A stretch of 64,000 bases of DNA. It comes from Draconibacterium aestuarii (GTDB lineage Bacteria > Bacteroidota > Bacteroidia > Bacteroidales > Prolixibacteraceae). Positions 29,401 to 38,006 of the stretch are shown piece by piece. The DNA lies in the NCBI GenBank assembly GCA_026671195.1, contig JAPOHD010000024.1, positions 27,241 through 91,240 on the forward strand. Direction: 5' to 3'. The position numbers and the translations under genes were made by a program. A model generated the notes under the pieces. That model was not told the origin of the DNA, did no database searches, and saw only the letters and a program-made list of their open reading frames with translations. Position 1 is the first letter of the stretch; each line of letters begins with the position of its first letter.

Positions 29401-29546
29401 TAATCCTTTGAGGGATTTTTAAAGGCTTCCGAAACATCTTTAAAAGTTTGCTCACTTATTTGATTCTTTTGAACGTACTGACATTGAGCAGAAATAGCTC
29501 CTCCCAGTAAAAACACTAAGCATGTAAAAATCTTTATCCGTATCAT
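26406..29546 (-). CDS. Divergent GH106-like glycoside hydrolase
   Basis: 1046 residues with a signal peptide (IFTCLVFLLGGAISAQC). The opening PLWVWNDLVTKEKIATQLQEF and FKNENILQVFIHPRPG matches the barrel start of GH106-related glycosidases, but is well diverged from the other three in the window. Candidate catalytic acids are in TGHYWEHGWPSPHHGGDN, FTDEPNIAP and RALSETYGGAGWELTF. The C terminus carries two jelly-roll domains, one ending NEQVGIIGWLPHEFDLTEFL. Likely a periplasmic exo-glycosidase; rhamnosidase activity is an inference from the fold and neighbours. It is the last intact gene of the minus-strand locus, 103 bases after the GH78 gene upstream of it, and is followed by the relics. 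Confidence 0.72.
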   Translation of the reverse strand: MIRIKIFTCLVFLLGGAISAQCQYVQKNQISEQTFKDVSEAFKNPSKDYSTSPLWVWNDLVTKEKIATQLQEFKNENILQVFIHPRPGLITEYLSEEWFELSGYTLEKAEELGMNVWIYDENSYPSGFAGGHVQAEMPESYNQGNAIVMRKGDQVDPEKRDDYFLVLKKAGNGFEKVKEWPQKWIDDYFAFEILNERGSGWQGGFPYVDLLIPGVTEKFIELTMTGYEKALGGEFSKSVPGVFTDEPNIAPRAGRGGIRFTPSLFEAFQQRWGYDLNQHLPALFAEVGDFKKVRYNYYRLLLEMFIERWAKPWYDYTESKNLAWTGHYWEHGWPSPHHGGDNMAMYEWHQMPGIDMLFNTYEKRPDQFGNVRAVKEMSSVANQMGRKRALSETYGGAGWELTFGDMKRLGDWEYTLGVNFMNQHLAHMTLKGRRKGDYPQSFLSHAPYWNDYGILAKYFARLSFVLSQGQQINNTLIIEPTTTAWMYYSPLVRNENIENIKNSFRELIDDMEKLQLEYDLGAENIIKNQGSINGAKFSVGLRDYDQVILPPYFKNIDDTTWKLLKKFVENGGMVYSFAIPEFINGEPSNEVKNLAGSHSNWINIDNIQQPDVVSKLQQSDFSVENPLSINGKVFHMRRQFEDGQLIFWSNFNKEGSEEIQFKAKGKAVSLLDPVSGEITGYPVSTNEDMVQFRFQLSAEGSKLLFIHNEKIEQQVIKSAEITDGWKMLNTEYSQPSATAPNSFTIDHVDLKVQDKTFENIYFTAASDSAFKLNGLEQYGRTGYNPWSAGVQYRTNIIDMGENFTNDSGFTVTYNFKISQGFQPDELRAVVEWAHLYQVSVNGVNIKPIPGESWLDRSFNVFDIGNKVKPGNNELTLTINPMSIYAEIEPVYLIGNFALEPQDAGFLMKEEQPLKIGSWKKQGRPFYSQSVKYTKNLDVKKGNQYKIELNEWNGTVARILVNNEQVGIIGWLPHEFDLTEFLEPGNQEVTVEVVGSLKNLLGPHHGNVTKGIASPWSWFIGPQKLPAGNDYQLMDYGLTQDFKIYYK

Positions 29547-29649
29547 CAGGTTTTGATTTTGATTAATTTATCTTGTTTATAACTTTAACTTTTAAATAAG
29601 CGGCTAACTTCCAGCCATTTATTGTCTTATTTGTTTACGTATTTTCGCA

Positions 29650-32433
29650 TTACAAATCCAGTCCCGAATGAATTTTGTAAACTCCGGAGCCCAGTTTTAG
29701 CACAATTTGATTTCCCTTTCCAGTTGAAATCAAATTTTGTTTTGGTGGTTTTACACCGTTCAATCTAACAGTATTTATTTTATTTGTTGGCAGAATTACA
29801 TTTGCTGATGTGTTATTGGGGATTTCAACTTCTAACGTAACGCCTTCATTTGTACGTTGCCATTCAGAACGTATCAATCCAAACGGGGAATTAAATCCGG
29901 TTTTAGCAAAAGTTAAATCACCAACAAATTCTGGTTTGATAACAATTTCTTTGTAGGCTACAGAAGTTTCGGACTGACCAATTCCACCAAGCCCGGCATA
30001 AAACCATTCCATCACATGCCCCAACATTAAATGATTATTTGATACATTTTCAAGCGCTTCCCACGATTCTGTTAGTGCTGTTGCTCCTTTTTTAAGCTGG
30101 TATCCATATCCCGGAACATCGTCACGATTAATCATTTCGTAAATAAGTTGAGATTTCCCGCCTTTGGTAAGCGCTTCAACAAGAAAATGAAATCCAACAT
30201 CACCGGCAGTTAAAGCTTTGTTGTTTGAAACCACAGAATCAACCAAATTATCGAGAATTTTTTGCTTAAATTGTTCTTCAACAATTTCGAAACAATATGG
30301 CATTGACATGGCTGTTTGGCTTCCGGTTGAGTAAACTTTTGTTTCTGAATTAAAAAATTCTGAATTGAATCTTTTACGAATTTCTTCAGCCCAATTAAGT
30401 AGCATTTCTTTTTCCTGCTTTTGTATTACATCTGCCATTTCAGCCATAATTTTCACATCATAAAAATAAATAGCAGTGGCGGTAAGAGACACTGGAGTTA
30501 ATTGAGCAACTCCCGGTCGTTCCGGGCCAAGGTCGAACCAATCTCCAAGTCCATGAGTCAATAAATGATCATCTGACATTTTTTTCAAGTAGTTGATGTA
30601 TTTAATGATCATTGGCCATGCATCTTTGATTATTTCTGCATCTCCGTACCACTTGTATAAAAGATACGGGAGAAATACTGAAGCGCTGCCCCATTCAGGA
30701 GAATCACGAAACCCATCTAAAAACTCAACATATTCAGGTGCAATATCTGGCACTAATCCTTCCGATGTCTGAGCATCTATCATATCAAATATTAATTTCT
30801 TGTAGAGATGATAGTTGTCGTAGCGGAAATGGATGCCGTTTCCCATTAAATGGGTTTGTTCAAGCCAACCCAGCTTCTCACGATGGGGACAATCGGTAAC
30901 AACGCTTTGAAAGTTACTTTTTATAGCCCAATCAATAAGATTGTGGATTTGATTCAGTCGGTCATTACTGCATACAAACGTACCATTTTGGGGGGCAGAA
31001 TTCCGGGTGTATAAAAAATTTAAACTTTTAATTACGGGTAGTCTCTCAGCGTTATTAAAACCATCTGGCACTGCTCCAAAAACTTGAACATATCTGAATC
31101 CGTAGTAGGTGAATTTTGGGGTCCATTTTTCTGTTCCATTACCACTCAACACATAAGTATAATAATAGGGGTTTCCGGTTGCTTTTTGATTGTTTGTGTT
31201 GTCAGGGTTGATTAACTCTGAAGGCCATAATTTAATTGTTTGCCCTTTGGCTCCTTCGGCGGTAAGTTCAATGATGCCCGATGCGTTTTGTCCAAAATCG
31301 TAGAGAAAAGAACCATCTTCAAGAGGAATGATCTTTTTAACCGGTAATACTTCCATAACTTTTACCGGATATCCAATCTCAGCTACTAATTTTCCTGTGG
31401 GTTCTTCAGCAATAAGAACTTGTTTCCATTCTGAATCATCGAAGTTTTGTTTATTCCAGCCAGATTGTTCTTTTGTCGCATCGTAATCTTCGCCACCAAA
31501 TATACTTGCATAAAATATTGGCGATTGAGATGTTTTCCAGGTTTCATCTGTCGTGATGATTTCCGAAGTTCCATTATCAAATTCAATTTTAAGATGCGCT
31601 ATCATCTTGGGATAGCCATAAGCTATTACCAGTTTCCGGTATCTCTCCCGATTGATATTGTAAAAACCATTCCCAACAATTGCTCCAATCACATTTTTTC
31701 CTTTTTCCAGTATTGGAGTTACATCATATGTGTTGTAATAAACAGTTTCATCATAGTCTGTCCAACCCGGTGCAAGAAATGAATTTCCGATTTTTTTCCC
31801 ATTCAAATAAGCTTCATAATGCCCGAGTCCCGAAATTGACAAAGTTGCAGAAATTACATTTTTACTGGCATCAAAAGATTTACGGAACATAGGAATTACC
31901 GGTCGTTCTACAGCTTTTTCACCCAGATTATTTCCATTGCCATGAATACCCGGGACCAAACGCAAAGAGGCATCCATGTTTTCGAATGCAATCCACTTTG
32001 CAGCATTCCAATCTTTTTTAGAGAGCATCCCCATTTCCCATTTTGAAGGTTCGCTCCAGGTTGATTCATTACCTGACTCATCCCAAATTTTAACCTTCCA
32101 GAAATAATTTTCTCCGCTATTAAGAGATTTACCATCAAAAGAAACATTTATGGAATTGCCGGACAGTATCTTTCCTGAATTCCAAATGTCTCCATTTTCA
32201 TTTGCAAGATTCTGCAAATTTGATGAAACAAGAATATGATACGCAGTTTGAGATTTATTACCCTTCTCCGAATTAATCTCCCAGCTTAATGTGGGATACT
32301 CATTTTCTATTCCAAGAGGATTAATCAAATTATTACATTTTAAATTTGATATCATTAAATCTGATGCACGATCACAAAAAGAGAAGGTTGACAGTATGAT
32401 TAACAAAATCAAATATGATTTAAATTGCTTCAT
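29650..32433 (-). CDS. GH78 alpha-L-rhamnosidase
   Basis: 927 residues; N-terminal hydrophobic segment with a possible lipobox (STFSFC). Fibronectin-like domain (ISNLKCNNLINPLGIENEYP), two beta-sandwich domains (GLGHYEAYLNGKKIG), then the (alpha/alpha)6 barrel with TDCPHREKLGWLEQTHLMGN, where the Glu after DCPHR is the expected general acid, and GATALTESWEALEN with the expected base. The usual GW-x-GD motif reads GWLEQ here, a variant within the family. Inverting hydrolysis of terminal alpha-L-rhamnose, periplasmic. Fifth GH78 in transcription order, 29 bases after the previous gene. Confidence 0.88.
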   Translation of the reverse strand: MKQFKSYLILLIILSTFSFCDRASDLMISNLKCNNLINPLGIENEYPTLSWEINSEKGNKSQTAYHILVSSNLQNLANENGDIWNSGKILSGNSINVSFDGKSLNSGENYFWKVKIWDESGNESTWSEPSKWEMGMLSKKDWNAAKWIAFENMDASLRLVPGIHGNGNNLGEKAVERPVIPMFRKSFDASKNVISATLSISGLGHYEAYLNGKKIGNSFLAPGWTDYDETVYYNTYDVTPILEKGKNVIGAIVGNGFYNINRERYRKLVIAYGYPKMIAHLKIEFDNGTSEIITTDETWKTSQSPIFYASIFGGEDYDATKEQSGWNKQNFDDSEWKQVLIAEEPTGKLVAEIGYPVKVMEVLPVKKIIPLEDGSFLYDFGQNASGIIELTAEGAKGQTIKLWPSELINPDNTNNQKATGNPYYYTYVLSGNGTEKWTPKFTYYGFRYVQVFGAVPDGFNNAERLPVIKSLNFLYTRNSAPQNGTFVCSNDRLNQIHNLIDWAIKSNFQSVVTDCPHREKLGWLEQTHLMGNGIHFRYDNYHLYKKLIFDMIDAQTSEGLVPDIAPEYVEFLDGFRDSPEWGSASVFLPYLLYKWYGDAEIIKDAWPMIIKYINYLKKMSDDHLLTHGLGDWFDLGPERPGVAQLTPVSLTATAIYFYDVKIMAEMADVIQKQEKEMLLNWAEEIRKRFNSEFFNSETKVYSTGSQTAMSMPYCFEIVEEQFKQKILDNLVDSVVSNNKALTAGDVGFHFLVEALTKGGKSQLIYEMINRDDVPGYGYQLKKGATALTESWEALENVSNNHLMLGHVMEWFYAGLGGIGQSETSVAYKEIVIKPEFVGDLTFAKTGFNSPFGLIRSEWQRTNEGVTLEVEIPNNTSANVILPTNKINTVRLNGVKPPKQNLISTGKGNQIVLKLGSGVYKIHSGLDL

Positions 32434-32462
32434 TTATATATAATTCAAATTGTTTTTAGTTA

Positions 32463-35165
32463 TCAATTAATAAGTTTAAAACTGTAGTTGCCAGATTTCA
32501 ATTTTAAAGAAAACTGGTCACCTTCTTTTTGCAGTAATTCTATCCGGGAATTTTGTTTTACATTTTTCCCATTTTCCTCCAATTTATTGGCTGTCAAATA
32601 AATTGTTGCTGTACTGTTGTCTGGAATAGTTACATTATAAACCGTATTGTTGCCTGTTTTTTCCCATGAAGAAATAATTGTCCCGTAAACCGATTCATAT
32701 TGAGCTTCAAATTTTTCGAGTCCATTTACAAATTTAGGTTTGAGAATGATATTTTTAAATCCGGGATTTTGTTCGTCAGGAAATATTCCTCCCAGCGCTT
32801 TATAATACCAGGCATTAATCTCACCAAACATAATATGATTCATTGAAACGTCACGTGATGCATCAAGTGGCCAGTTTTCATAAAATGTTGTAGCGCCATT
32901 AACAATCCACCAACCCCACGATGGAAAAGTCTCCTGTGAAGCCACTTCGTATGCCAAATCGGCATATCCGTTTTCACTTAAAGCATTAAGTATTGCTTTG
33001 GTACCAAGCAATCCGACATCAATGTGTTTATTGTCAGCAACTACTCTTTTTGCAAGGTTTTCGGCTACTTTTGTTTTTAATTCATCAGGTACAAGTCCCC
33101 AGTATAAAGCTACACTGAGTTCAGTTTGAAGCCCGCTTCCATACATTCCGGTTTCGCGATTGAGATATTTTTTATTTACTTCATTTTTAATCTTTTCCGA
33201 AAGAGCATGATATTTTTTAAAATCGGCATCCTTGCCTAAAATTTTTGCTGTTTTCGAAAGAATTACTACATCAACATAGTAATAAGTTGTAGAAGTAAAT
33301 TCCTTTGGTGTTCTTGACTTAACCGGCACCCAGTCACCCAGCCCCCAATCGGTTATTCCCGAAGGATAGTTTTCTTCAATATAATCCACATATCTTTTGA
33401 TATTATCATAGCATTGTTCCAGTAATCTTGAATCGCCATAAAAAAGATAAATATTCCATGGGATAATCGCAATGGTACTGGTCCAGTCAGGTCCGTTTGC
33501 CCAATGATATCCCCAACCGCTTGTTGGTATGATAGCTGGTAAAACTCCATTGGGTTGTTGTTCGTCACGATGATCGGCCAGCCATTTTTCATAAACGGTA
33601 ATACCATCATAATTATAAAGTCCTGTTTCGATGGCGATATGTGCATCACCAGTCCATCCGTTTTTTTCGCGCTGCGGACAATCGGAGGGATAGCCAAAAA
33701 GATTGGACAGATAGGAAGCATTGGATGCTTCCCAGATTTTGTTTAATGTGTTGTTTGAAGAATGAATCTTTCCAACCGGAGGAACATCGCTGTGCATGAA
33801 GTAAGCGGTAAGGCTTTCTTTTGTCAGGTCTAGCGGTTTATCAGATGTCACTTCCACATATTGAAAACCTTTGTAATTAAACCTGGGCATAAATTCATCC
33901 TCTTTCTCTCCGCTTAAAATGAATATATCGGTTTGAAATGGATCTGAATCGTCTGTTGGGCGGTAATGTACATCAATGTTTGACATGTCGGCTCGTCCGT
34001 CAGCATCAAGCTTTTCCACATGCTTAAGTCGGATAGTAGTTCCTTCAGATCCGGAAACACTCATTTGTGTAACACCAGCCATATTTCTTCCAAAATCAAA
34101 CAGCCAGATTTGAGGTCCCACTTTTTTCATTTCTTTGGCAGGAATCTCAGTTACATTGCGAATAGGATGTAAAACCTGTGCAGTTATGTTTTGTGATGGA
34201 GCACCTGTATTCATGGCATTTTTCCAATCCTCGCCTGCAAAACCAGGTTCATCCCAACCGGATTGTTCCAGTCGCGCATCATAATGTTCAGCGGTATAAA
34301 TACTGTTAAAGGTTACCGGGCTATGTGTTGTTTTCCAATCCTGCCCCGTAGTGATGGTTTCTACTGAACCATCGTTATAGGTTATGCGCAAATCCATACA
34401 GAACTTTGGACGTGCACGCCATGGAGCCTTATCAAAATACCATACAGCAGTTGACTGATGGTTGTACCAACCATTGCCCAACAGCACACCAATGGCATTT
34501 TCTCCCGTTTGAAGTTTTTTTGTTACATCGTAAGTAACATACAGGTTTCGCCTGTCAAAACGTGTATAGGTGGGATCGAGCCGGTGGTCCCCAATGCGTA
34601 GACCGTTAATGGAAAGCTCATACAAACCTGCAACAGCAATATAAGCCCTTGCCGATTGAACCGTTTTCCCTGCACTAAACTCTTTTCGGAAATAGGGAGC
34701 TGGCTTGACATTATAGTCGTATGTATCTGTTATCCATTTCCCTTTCCAATTTCTCTGGTCCATCATCCCGGTTTCGAAATAAGCTACCTGAGACCAATCA
34801 GACCAGATACCTTCATCATCCTGAATCCGTACTCTCCAAAAATAGCGGGTGAAAGGCTTTAATTTCGAACCCTGATACACTACAGGAAGAGATGAGGAAT
34901 TTACCGTTCCCGATTCCCAGGTGTTTCCTTTCCCCTGTTCAACTTTGCTCTCATCAGTACCTACCACAATTTGATAAACTTTCTGAAAGCTTCCCTGCCT
35001 TTCCGATTGTAACTGCCAAATCAATCTTGGATTGGATGCATCAATACCTATGGGATTTTTTAAGTATTCGCATTTTAAATTTTCTATTTTTATTTCTGTA
35101 AACCCCTGAATGCTTGCAAGCAACAAACTGAACAGTATTGTTAATCGCACTATTTTCTTCATCAT
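32463..35165 (-). CDS. GH78 alpha-L-rhamnosidase
   Basis: 900 residues with a type I signal peptide (RLTILFSLLLASIQGFTE). Same domain order as its neighbour: NLKCEYLKNPIGIDASNPRL, then AGLYELSINGLRIGDHRLDP, then the helical barrel with the canonical SDCPQREKNGWTGDAHIAIE (general acid Glu, second Asp in WTGD) and NGATTFYENWPLDASRDVSM (base Glu). The C-terminal beta domain ends SGNYSFKLIN. A fully conserved active site makes this the most typical GH78 of the set. Gaps to both neighbours are under 30 bases. Confidence 0.92.
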   Translation of the reverse strand: MMKKIVRLTILFSLLLASIQGFTEIKIENLKCEYLKNPIGIDASNPRLIWQLQSERQGSFQKVYQIVVGTDESKVEQGKGNTWESGTVNSSSLPVVYQGSKLKPFTRYFWRVRIQDDEGIWSDWSQVAYFETGMMDQRNWKGKWITDTYDYNVKPAPYFRKEFSAGKTVQSARAYIAVAGLYELSINGLRIGDHRLDPTYTRFDRRNLYVTYDVTKKLQTGENAIGVLLGNGWYNHQSTAVWYFDKAPWRARPKFCMDLRITYNDGSVETITTGQDWKTTHSPVTFNSIYTAEHYDARLEQSGWDEPGFAGEDWKNAMNTGAPSQNITAQVLHPIRNVTEIPAKEMKKVGPQIWLFDFGRNMAGVTQMSVSGSEGTTIRLKHVEKLDADGRADMSNIDVHYRPTDDSDPFQTDIFILSGEKEDEFMPRFNYKGFQYVEVTSDKPLDLTKESLTAYFMHSDVPPVGKIHSSNNTLNKIWEASNASYLSNLFGYPSDCPQREKNGWTGDAHIAIETGLYNYDGITVYEKWLADHRDEQQPNGVLPAIIPTSGWGYHWANGPDWTSTIAIIPWNIYLFYGDSRLLEQCYDNIKRYVDYIEENYPSGITDWGLGDWVPVKSRTPKEFTSTTYYYVDVVILSKTAKILGKDADFKKYHALSEKIKNEVNKKYLNRETGMYGSGLQTELSVALYWGLVPDELKTKVAENLAKRVVADNKHIDVGLLGTKAILNALSENGYADLAYEVASQETFPSWGWWIVNGATTFYENWPLDASRDVSMNHIMFGEINAWYYKALGGIFPDEQNPGFKNIILKPKFVNGLEKFEAQYESVYGTIISSWEKTGNNTVYNVTIPDNSTATIYLTANKLEENGKNVKQNSRIELLQKEGDQFSLKLKSGNYSFKLIN

Positions 35166-35188
35166 GACAATTTTTTATATACTTTCAA

Positions 35189-37996
35189 TTATTTATTTTC
35201 AACTCTGAATCGGTAGTTTCCGGAGCCAGTTTTAATCATTAAACTGTTTTCCTCTACTTTTGCCTGGGTTACTCCTGTTACCCCCTCAACAAAATTATTA
35301 TTATCCCAAATTTTTTCTTCACCTTCATATACAACCACATCGTTAAATCCCGAAAGAGGCAGGGCAATGGTGGCTGAAGAATTTGCAGGTACAATAATAT
35401 CGTGGGTAAAAACATCAGTTTCTTTTTTCCAGTTTGACGAAACCTTTCCGGCAACTGTTTCCAACGATGCATTAACAAAATCAAGTCCCGGAGGAATATA
35501 GGGAGCTATGTGGATGTTCTTATAACCCTTTGTTGTATTCCCTTCCATAGGAGACTGTATTCCTGCAAGAAACTTGTAAAAATATTCAGTAATGGAGCCA
35601 AACATCTGATGGTTGTGTGAATTTTCACCTGACCATTTTTCCAGCAATGTGGTGGCATCGTTTTTTAACCAGTATCCAAAACTTGGCCAGGTTGTTTGGG
35701 TGGCAACCCGGTAAGCCAGCTCATTTTCTCCTCCCTGAACAAGAGCCGGCCATAAATATTTCGTCCCTATGATTCCTGTATTCAGGTGGTCGTCGCGCAT
35801 TTTAATGTCCTCAACTATGGTTTGAAATACCTTATCTCGGTAGCCATCAGGTACAACATTCCCTATTAGTGCTATCAGTTGATAAGTTTGATAGGCTTCC
35901 TCAGTGCCATAAAGTGCTGTTTCCGGGTTAAAAAACTTTCGGTTAAAATGCTGTTTAACGGTATCCGATAAGTTTTTGTAATATAAGGCATCCTCATCGT
36001 GTCCTAAAACGGCAGCAATTTTAGACAAAAGGAGATTGTTATTGTAGTAATAAAATGTATTAACTACCGGATGGTTTGGTCCATCACTTTCCCCGGGAGC
36101 ACACCATTCTCCCAATGAATACCAGTAACCATCGAAATTATCTATAATAAATGGTTCAGATGGATCTTCATCCTTTGTGCCCAGTTCTTTTAAATAATTC
36201 ACATACCTTTTCATTGACGGATAATGCTCTTCCAAAATACGGTTATCCTGATAATAATGGTTCATCCACCATGGAATAAGTATATAAGCGCTGCCCCAGG
36301 CTACTCCTCCGCCCATTCCACCAACAAGCACAGGAGAAGTATTTGGTATCCGTCCATTCTCTTCCTGCGAATCACGCATATCATTTATCCACTTGGTATA
36401 AAAGGAAGCCATGTGAAAGTCATGCATTGATGTTTCAGCAATCACCTGTCCATCGCCATTATAGGCTCCTTTTTCCCGATGTGGACAATCGGTAGGATAA
36501 CTTTGCATATTAGACATCTGTGACCACACTCCTGCTCTATGAATTTGATTGAGCAAAGAATCTGATGATTCAAATGTGCCATTTATTTCATTGGCCGAAC
36601 GTACAACTCTTCCTGTAACTTTTAAACCAGGAAGGTCTTTGTTATCATTTGAAGTAACTTCAATATAGCGAAAACCGGAATAAAAAAAGCGCGGTTCATA
36701 AACTTCCTGTTTATTGCTCTTGATTGTATAGTCGGTCCATGTGTTTGCATGATACCTGAATTTTGTACTGAGTTTATCCCCTTCTTCCAGGGTTTTTGAG
36801 AAAAGAGAATCATTTAAAGTTTCAGCTCCGCGGATACGGATAACTTGTCCTGGTTCTCCTTCAACTTCCATACGCCACCAGCCCGCAATGTTTTGTCCCA
36901 GATCAAAAAGATAAACACCTGGTTCGGGATGAGTTTGTTTTACAGGTTCCAATGTTTGGACCACTTTGATAGGAGGCATCATTTGAGATTTCAAATCACC
37001 TGTCGGTTTTTCAGCTATTGCTGCATTTTGCCAATCTGAATCATCGAAATCTGCCGTTGACCAACCCGATAATTCTTCCCGGGCATCGTAATCTTCACCC
37101 CCATAAAGGTTGTTAAAAGAAATCGGACTTGCAGCCGTTTTCCAGGTATTGTCGGAAACAATCATTTCCCGGCTGCCATCAGAATAGGTAATCATTAGCT
37201 GCACCCAAAGAGCAGGATTTCCAAACGATGTACCCCTTCTTCCCCAACTCCACCTACCTTCAGTTTTAATGAAGTTCCATGCACCGTTTCCTAAAAGTGC
37301 TCCCGCCACATTTATTCCTTCCTGCAACTGTTCGGTAACATCATAAGTAGAATATAAAATGGTCTTGCGGTAATCTGTTATTCCAGGATCCAAAACATGA
37401 TCGCCGACTTTCTCGCCATTCAGAAAAAACTCATAAAAACCGACTGCAGTAACATAGACCACAGCCTGCTCAATTTTTTTATTTACATTGAACCCTTTTC
37501 TTAAGAAGGGACTTTGATTCGTAATTTCATCTTTTATGGTAATCCATTTCGCTTTCCACTCCTCCTCATCCAGAATTCCGGTATGGAAAAATGCCGGCTC
37601 ACTCCAGGTATATTTCTCATCATCAATTGATACACCCACCCGCCAATAATAATTGGTGTTGCTTTGTAGCGGTTTACCATTGTATTCTATATTGACTGTT
37701 TCGTTTGAAGCAACTTTCCCTGAGTCCCAGATTCGGCCAATTTTTTTACCTATTTCTTCCTTGCTTTCGCTAATAATTAGCTGGTATGCTGTTTGATTAA
37801 TATTTCGTTCATCAGAATGTAGCTTCCAGGAAAAGCGAGGTTTATTTGTGTCGATTCCCATTGGATTGGAAAGATATTCAACCTTCAAATCTCCAGGCTG
37901 AAATGATTCAGTTGAATTACACCCTAAAAAAAAGAATGAGAGTGTGAAGTAAACTGCTGATACAAAAATCAGTCGGAGAAATCTTTTATTTTTCAT
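35189..37996 (-). CDS. GH78 alpha-L-rhamnosidase lipoprotein
   Basis: 935 residues; the lipobox FFFLGC followed by NSTES predicts lipid anchoring. KVEYLSNPMGIDTNKPRF opens the Fn3-like domain; VGFYEFFLNGEKVGDHVLDP is the second sandwich. Active-site blocks: TDCPHREKGAYNGDGQVIAE (Glu acid; GW replaced by AY) and DATTLLEKWSGENSHNHQMF (Glu base, His pair). The barrel contains the extra GEWCAPGESDGPNHP segment, absent in the neighbours, perhaps shaping the +1 site. Probably periplasmic or on the outer membrane. Ten bases separate it from the gene upstream. Confidence 0.91.
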   Translation of the reverse strand: MKNKRFLRLIFVSAVYFTLSFFFLGCNSTESFQPGDLKVEYLSNPMGIDTNKPRFSWKLHSDERNINQTAYQLIISESKEEIGKKIGRIWDSGKVASNETVNIEYNGKPLQSNTNYYWRVGVSIDDEKYTWSEPAFFHTGILDEEEWKAKWITIKDEITNQSPFLRKGFNVNKKIEQAVVYVTAVGFYEFFLNGEKVGDHVLDPGITDYRKTILYSTYDVTEQLQEGINVAGALLGNGAWNFIKTEGRWSWGRRGTSFGNPALWVQLMITYSDGSREMIVSDNTWKTAASPISFNNLYGGEDYDAREELSGWSTADFDDSDWQNAAIAEKPTGDLKSQMMPPIKVVQTLEPVKQTHPEPGVYLFDLGQNIAGWWRMEVEGEPGQVIRIRGAETLNDSLFSKTLEEGDKLSTKFRYHANTWTDYTIKSNKQEVYEPRFFYSGFRYIEVTSNDNKDLPGLKVTGRVVRSANEINGTFESSDSLLNQIHRAGVWSQMSNMQSYPTDCPHREKGAYNGDGQVIAETSMHDFHMASFYTKWINDMRDSQEENGRIPNTSPVLVGGMGGGVAWGSAYILIPWWMNHYYQDNRILEEHYPSMKRYVNYLKELGTKDEDPSEPFIIDNFDGYWYSLGEWCAPGESDGPNHPVVNTFYYYNNNLLLSKIAAVLGHDEDALYYKNLSDTVKQHFNRKFFNPETALYGTEEAYQTYQLIALIGNVVPDGYRDKVFQTIVEDIKMRDDHLNTGIIGTKYLWPALVQGGENELAYRVATQTTWPSFGYWLKNDATTLLEKWSGENSHNHQMFGSITEYFYKFLAGIQSPMEGNTTKGYKNIHIAPYIPPGLDFVNASLETVAGKVSSNWKKETDVFTHDIIVPANSSATIALPLSGFNDVVVYEGEEKIWDNNNFVEGVTGVTQAKVEENSLMIKTGSGNYRFRVENK

Positions 37997-38006
37997 AACA
38001 TGCTAA

